Of a stretch of DNA of 64,000 nt, positions 58,722-64,000 are shown in pieces. The stretch covers positions 112,938 to 176,937 of the forward strand of contig JAJEKB010020941.1 of NCBI GenBank assembly GCA_022393335.1, in the 5' to 3' direction. Both the position numbers and the translations under genes were made by a program. Below the pieces are notes generated by a model. That model worked only from the letters and a program-made list of their open reading frames with translations, was not told the origin of the DNA and ran no database searches. Source of the stretch: Macrotrachela quadricornifera. Its lineage: Eukaryota > Rotifera > Eurotatoria > Philodinida > Philodinidae. Position 1 is the first letter of the stretch, and each line of letters opens with the position of its first letter.

Positions 58722-59483
58722 CTATATACCTTTATACGCAGTTGCTACTGGTAATGTGTCGACGGAGAAAGGTGATTGAATGAGAAGTACAGGTGGTTGC
58801 AGTTGTTTAATATGTATTGTGTGCAATCCATTTCCTTGATCTATTTTGTCCGATACTTCAAAATAACTACACGGTAATAATAAAACTTCATTTTCATCCG
58901 GGAAACGTGAATACTTTTGGATTTTTTTTCCATCCATACATTCAATGATGAACATTGTTCTGTCGCCCAATTTGCCGAGGAATAGGTCTGATTCTAGTAC
59001 ACTTAAGGCACTTGTGCAAGATGTTAAGCCCCACCATATAAACCTTTTTCCTTTGTGGAACTGGGCGCTTATATCATTTTTAACACCACGATATACAAGA
59101 CATTTCTCAGATGGTAGTTTCCAAAGTGCCGTTAGTATTAATTTCAAATAGGAGTAGAATGGTATTAGCTGCTCACGCTTTTCTGAACGTAATGCTGCAT
59201 TTAACTTATGATATAGGCACTGCATAGTAAACAAATGAATTGCAGCTGCTTCATCTAGAGTTAAATAGTCATCTAGCTTTTTACAATTTTGTTTTGCCGC
59301 CCAGACATAACTTGTTATATTGGTTATCAGATGTTCTACAGGTTCAACAGATTCTTCTAATGAGACCAACGGTTTCTTTTCATAATTTTCCAATGGTCCC
59401 AGAACTTCGTGCGGCTCATTATTCACATCGAGGAACCGCTCGGAAGAGCACTTATTCTCGTCATATGGATCTTTTTCTGCCAT
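58722..59483 (-). CDS. NAD:arginine ADP-ribosyltransferase (ART family)
   Basis: 253 residues from the ATG at 59483, which I prefer to an upstream in-frame start because the preceding 19 residues look untranslated. The R-S-E signature of clostridial-C3/vertebrate-ART-like enzymes is present: Arg 132 in CLVYRGV, the Ser/Thr motif at 151-158 (WGLTSCTS), and Glu-Asn-Glu at 197-199 in FPDENEVLLLP, the E-x-E pair that selects arginine as acceptor. It would transfer ADP-ribose from NAD to protein arginines. No signal peptide or membrane segment was seen, so it is probably cytosolic. The C-terminus (AYKGI, then TAG) coincides with a GGTATA donor-like site, so a further exon is possible. The family is strongly expanded in bdelloids. 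Neighbours are repeats only. Confidence 0.8.
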   Translation of the reverse strand: MAEKDPYDENKCSSERFLDVNNEPHEVLGPLENYEKKPLVSLEESVEPVEHLITNITSYVWAAKQNCKKLDDYLTLDEAAAIHLFTMQCLYHKLNAALRSEKREQLIPFYSYLKLILTALWKLPSEKCLVYRGVKNDISAQFHKGKRFIWWGLTSCTSALSVLESDLFLGKLGDRTMFIIECMDGKKIQKYSRFPDENEVLLLPCSYFEVSDKIDQGNGLHTIHIKQLQPPVLLIQSPFSVDTLPVATAYKGI

Positions 59484-61122
59484 GTTAAGGAGTGAATTGA
59501 TATGAAAATTGTAGATAACAGTTTTCTTTCTTCTCTGCACATTCTATTTTCTTTATCACACCTACACTGAGAAACTAAAGAAAAATGTGGGTAAAATAGA
59601 TAAGAGCATCTTTTGAAAAGGAAAATGGTTGCTGTTCTTTTATTCTTTGGTATTTCGGAGGCTATGAAGCGATGAGATGAGAATGAGAGTAACAATGTAG
59701 GTGAATCAGGCAATTCTAATCTCGTTCATGCTCATCCTTGAGAAAGCCTGATGGTATTGTGCGTAATCTTGTGAAGAATAACAGCAACAAACGAAAGAAA
59801 GAGACTTGTGTCTTTTCAAAATAAGGCATGATCATTCAACTATTGATTACTAGCGTTGTCAACTAATAAAATCGCCTTGATTGTGTGTATAATTGTTGTT
59901 TTGTGAAACATGTTCTGAAAGAGAATGTTGAAGCGTTTAGGAGTGGAAATGTACACCTTCGGCCCCCTTCCCACAAACGTGAAAGACATCCTTAGTAACG
60001 AAGCGTCACAGACGTGACGGACATCCTAGTAAGGCCTCCGCCACAGACCGTGACCGACATGGGTCAAAGATTACCGAGTACAAATCATTATGGTGCATCA
60101 CATAGTATAACCGACAAGCTAGGATAATATCATAGACTTTGACCGACAGACAAAAGAACTATAAAAGTATTTATTTACTAAATACTTTGATAGAAAGGCA
60201 CAAATTCGATTGAGCTCTATTCATCGTATCATCTCAGAAAACATATATGCACATTTAAAATATAACATAACAGATGTCTCTCTCTCTATATATATACATA
60301 TATTATATTTATTATAGAAAAGGGCAAGATTTTCAAGTACTCTGCAGTAAACTTGTTATTAGAGTCAAAACATTGTAAGAGCGATGATTAAAGCATGTCT
60401 CATATGCAACATGGGAATCATTTTTAATTCAGATCATGATGTGGTTCACCATGGATACATGTTTCTCAAAAATAAATCGCGATCCTTCGATCAACATCCA
60501 CACAATGTAACACGTGTAATTTCGAGATTACCTTCAAATTCCCTTCCTTTTGAAACCATTGTTTTTATTACTATCTTGTATATGTTCTGTGCTATTTAAC
60601 AGACACAATAAAGTTTTAAATACCTATCCTTTATTTGCAATTCATACTGACTATAAAAGTATATCGTACTTCCAAAAAAACGATGTGTGGTACTGATTCC
60701 ATTTATTCACAATATAAAAAGTTTCATCGTGTTTCACACTTTTAATTCCGTAGGGATTGCGCTGAAAACTTTTTTTCATTAATTTGTCTGATTTCTGTTG
60801 GATAGATGAAGCAGTTTTATAGTGAAAATGATTTGGTTCTGATAATTAGCCTTTTTTTTAATAAAGTTATAACTTTCGTGCCATAGAGACAAATTCGTAA
60901 TTAAATGTTTTTTAGAATAAAATGTTGATGAACATTGGGGATTACATTCGTTAATTCATTAGACTGTCTTGCAATATTTAGCAAAGAAGGTGTCAGCTGG
61001 ATATTGTTCTGAAGGTACACCGTGATTTGACTGAAAAGAGCAAAACAATCAGTGGGAAAAACATGAAGAAAAAAAACATTGAAATAGAAATATCTTGGAA
61101 ATTTCAACTAATATATGTTTCG
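59484..61122. other. Noncoding interval
   Basis: No gene was recognised. It contains a short tandem repeat near 59960-60080 (separate entry) and a CTCTCTCTATATATAT stretch near 60277-60305. Confidence 0.5.
59965..60080. repeat. Degenerate 35-38-bp tandem repeat, three units
   Basis: CCCACAAACGTGAAAGACAT, then TCACAGACGTGACGGACATC and CCACAGACCGTGACCGACAT, each followed by a CCTTAGTAA- or CCTAGTAAGG-like tail. The first two units are separated by 35-36 bp. GC content is higher than in the surroundings. The GTGACGGA word is shared with the motif repeated at 62.2-63.9 kb. Confidence 0.7.
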
Positions 61123-62006
61123 AAATAAGAGAGACTCTACTGTAACTTGAATAACTTTCGATAGGAAGAAGGTAGAGAGCTGCGGTTTTCATCATTGGAA
61201 AGAGACGTGTTGGAGCTACCGAGACACATAAGTATTATTATTTTTCAACAAGTTTCTTTGAGTTTTCTAAAAATTGAGATTTTCAGAAAATCGAGGTTTT
61301 CGAAATGTCCATTATACTTGTAATTCTGATGATGTCAGTTGATTGCCCACACGTTTTTTCTATCGATCTACGCAAGTCTGAGCTCTCTAGTCTGTTCTGT
61401 TCAAGAGATATGGAGGTTTTCCAGCGATCCAGGATTTCGAAGAACTGATCTTGAGTCATCACCAAATAGGTCAATATATAGGTAATCAACTATTCTGAGT
61501 CGAATGTTGATATTTGTTTTTATGTTCAACGTGATCTCAGGCCGTTAGCCGAAAATTTCGATATATGCGATTTATACAACATATGATAGCAGAAATTGAA
61601 TTTCCGAAAATTTTTCTCTAATGACTTGAGATCACATTGAAACTGAAGAAAAATATCATCGTTTGATAGCACAGTTGATTACCCATCTATTGACCTATTT
61701 GGTGATGGTTCACGGTCAGTTCTTCGAAATCTTGGGTCTCTGGAAAACATCCATATCTCTTGAACAGAACAGACTAGAGAGCTCGGACTTACGTAGATCG
61801 ATAGAAAATGTGTAGGCTTATCAATTGACATCATCAGAATTACAGGTATAATTGAAATTTAGAAAACTCAAAGAAACTTGTTGAAAAATAATAATACTTA
61901 TGTGTCTCGATAGCCCCAACACATCCCTTTCCAATAATGTAAACTGTAGCTCTCTACCTTCTTCCTATCGAAAGTTATTCAACTTACAGTGGAGTCTCTC
62001 TTATTT
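61123..62006. mobile_element. Foldback element, arms about 350 bp around a 180-bp centre
   Basis: AAATAAGAGAGACTC at 61123 pairs with GAGTCTCTCTTATTT ending near 62006. The inverted match continues almost without interruption to CACCAAATAGGTCAAT…GGTAATCAAC near 61488 and its complement near 61672. Similarity is about 90 percent by eye. No coding capacity. The structure would form a very long hairpin. Confidence 0.85.
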
Positions 62007-62185
62007 TAAAACGGATATTAAATATGCAGTCGTGTCTTTCTAAAACTTTAGGAAGCTGACCGAAATTCTCTAGTTTGGAGAAAGATATTTTTCATAGAAT
62101 TGTGGTTTGGAGAGATCGCCACTTGGTCACACTATTGAACTTGATGAAGAAACTAAAATATCTGAAGCATATCAGCCTGTCCAAG

Positions 62186-63931
62186 CGTGACGGAATCACG
62201 TTTTTTCACCTTGCTGCCTCAATATCTCAATGAAATGAAGTCGGATAAAGCTGTAAGTTTCATAGGTTACGTAAGTTGGACTGCTCTACACATACTGAAA
62301 ATTTCATAAGATTTCAAGTTTTCTTCCTCGTTTTATGATTGAAACATAGGTGCGTGACGGAATCACGAAAAACGGAACTGAACTTTTAGTGTTGTTCAAA
62401 GACTTGAAAAAGTTAGCTCAGCTATAAATGTAATGAGAAAACTTTCTCTAGGAAGGTTATAGCTCAAATGACGAGTCATATATGGTAAAAGAGAAAATTC
62501 GAAAAATACGCAACGCTAAATTTGTAGCCACAAAAAAGCGTTGTGACGGAATCACCATTTTCGTGACGGAATCACGTTTGAGAAATGCTGATGTTTTTCA
62601 GCTTTTATTTTCTTCAAAAATTTAAAGATAGTTCTATTGAATACACAACCTCATATAGTATGTGGTAAAGCAATTAAGAAGAACATGTTAGGCCATTGTT
62701 TGATAACGTAAAAGTTCTTTTTCGAAATCGTGAAATATATGTTAGACATTGCCACCTGAGAGGTATTGCACGTACGCCACGATCAGTTCCAGCGGAACCT
62801 TGCACAACTGATCTCACTAAGTTGGCTGATCTTTTTACAGTAGGTAGACCTAGCAAAGTTAGGAAGAAACTAAAAATTTCAGCTCAAACAGCAGAGTCGT
62901 TCTAGAGATATAGACGTTGCAAGAATAGCTACTTAGTCATATCTACAATATCTTCCACAGCAATATTTTTCAGTAAATTTTTATTTTCTATAGAACGACA
63001 GGAGTTATAACAGAGATCTTTTTACCTTAGATACTATCAACCATTAGCTATCTTTTAATGGTATTGAACGTGCTCTATTGTCTGATAACTTTTAGTTAAT
63101 ACGATATACCATTTTTAGAAAGCATGGTCACGTTAATAAGGCAAGTTGATTGATCCACGTGATTGATTATCTCGAGAGCAGTCTCATTTGAATGAGCACA
63201 TCACAATGCATCGAATACAAACGAGCTGATGTTTTGGATTTAGATTTTTCTCGGCATGAGCTTGCATCTGAATCGCATAAATCAGACCTCTAGACACAAA
63301 TCGTCAATTTTCATAGTTGCAGTCATATGGCTAATTTGATCTTTTTGGCGTTGTTCGAAAAGTATTTTGAACCAAATTCCAATCTCACGAATATTTGAAA
63401 ATGGCATGAGATACATTCTGATGTGCTCTTGTAGATACGATTGCTCTCAAGCTAACCCACCACGCTGATTCAATCAACTTTTCTTATTAACGTGACCATG
63501 CTTTCTGGAAATGGTATATCGCATCAACTAAAAATTATCAGACAATAAAGCACTTTCAATATCATTATACCTATACTTGCAACGTCTATATCTCTAGAAC
63601 GACTCCTCCGTTTGAGCTGAAATTTTTAGTTTCTTCCTAACTTGGCTAGGTCTATCTACAATAAAAAGATCAGCCAAATTCGTGAAATCAATTGTGCAAG
63701 GTTCTGCTGGAATCGATCGTGGCTTAAGTGCAATGTCGTCTAAATGGCTTCTTCAGGCTATGCGATAAAAATAACTGAAAACCATCATAAACCAACTCCA
63801 AAATTAACTGATTGGGCTCTAGAATCACTTTTACACATACTAGCATCTCCTTAGGATCATAACTTCAAAGTAACATAATACTTCCGAGTTTTGTGAAAAA
63901 AATCTAATCATTCGATGGTGATTCCGTCACG
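62186..63931. repeat. Inverted-repeat region with recurrent CGTGACGGAATCACG motif
   Basis: The 15-mer CGTGACGGAATCACG, itself with self-complementary arms CGTGA/TCACG, occurs at 62186-62200, 62353-62367 and 62562-62576, as GTGACGGAATCACC at 62543-62556, and inverted as GGTGATTCCGTCACG at 63917-63931. Around it, 62770-63250 and 63420-63735 are inverted copies: CTTTTTACAGTAGGTAGACC against complement GGTCTATCTACAATAAAAAG, and GCATGGTCACGTTAATAAG against CTTATTAACGTGACCATGC. The outer boundaries are probably outside or near the window edge. No convincing gene. Confidence 0.75.
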
Positions 63932-64000
63932 TCTCTCACGGCCATCTAAAATGTTTAGAAAAATATTCAATCCGTTTTTTGAATATAGCGCATAAAACTG

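Noticed and set aside
62674..62905. Overlapping frames on both strands at 62.7-62.9 kb
   Set aside because: They lie within an inverted-repeat arm; the reading frames are not preserved in the inverted partner copy at 63.6-63.7 kb.

Overview
This window looks like nuclear DNA of a bdelloid rotifer (Rotaria/Adineta type). The evidence is AT-rich sequence with short GT-AG introns of about 46-90 bp, a single-exon LDL-receptor/EGF/seven-helix receptor, a bdelloid-style F-box protein, an arginine ADP-ribosyltransferase, a bacterial/fungal-type polysaccharide lyase, and many different cut-and-paste transposons, most of them broken. No rRNA, tRNA, CRISPR array or prokaryotic operon was seen. The assignment is inference from gene families, not from a search.

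Layout. 1-2.7 kb: no gene. 2.7-4.36 kb: decayed piggyBac transposase with an intact TTAA-flanked end. 4.67-5.66 kb: small seven-helix receptor (minus). 8.5-13.96 kb: KRBA2/Ginger-like integrase gene split by a 3,488-bp hAT transposon (exact 8-bp target duplication, nearly complete transposase) and abutted at its 5' side by a 939-bp hAT MITE (another exact 8-bp duplication). 15.98-20.75 kb: 1,589-residue LDLa/EGF/7TM receptor (minus). 21.6-24.3 kb: two transposase stumps around a field of degenerate GGATCCTGAAAGGAT-type repeats. 25.3-25.7 kb: broken coiled-coil gene with a palindromic intron. 28.2-31.56 kb: long-TIR element with a 9-bp target duplication and a decayed membrane-protein reading frame. 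31.6-33.3 kb: F-box pseudogene. 35 kb: internally deleted piggyBac. 36.5-38.8 kb: secreted polysaccharide lyase family 8 protein, apparently intact. 41-42 kb: TTAA MITE next to a small secreted Cys/His-rich peptide gene. 43-49.4 kb: nested elements, with a 3,800-bp transposon inserted at the end of an inverted-repeat element, followed by a MULE-like transposase relic. 50.2-51.2 kb: monoacylglycerol-lipase-like protein lacking its nucleophile serine. 51.2-58.7 kb: repeats only. 58.7-59.5 kb: ADP-ribosyltransferase. 61-64 kb: two foldback structures, the second carrying repeated copies of CGTGACGGAATCACG.

The apparently functional host genes (two receptors, the lyase, the secreted peptide, the lipase-like protein and the ADP-ribosyltransferase) are independent, widely spaced single genes; nothing suggests a shared pathway. 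The rest is a transposon graveyard with clear insertion order at three places (9.6-14.9 kb, 43-48 kb, 34.6-35.5 kb).
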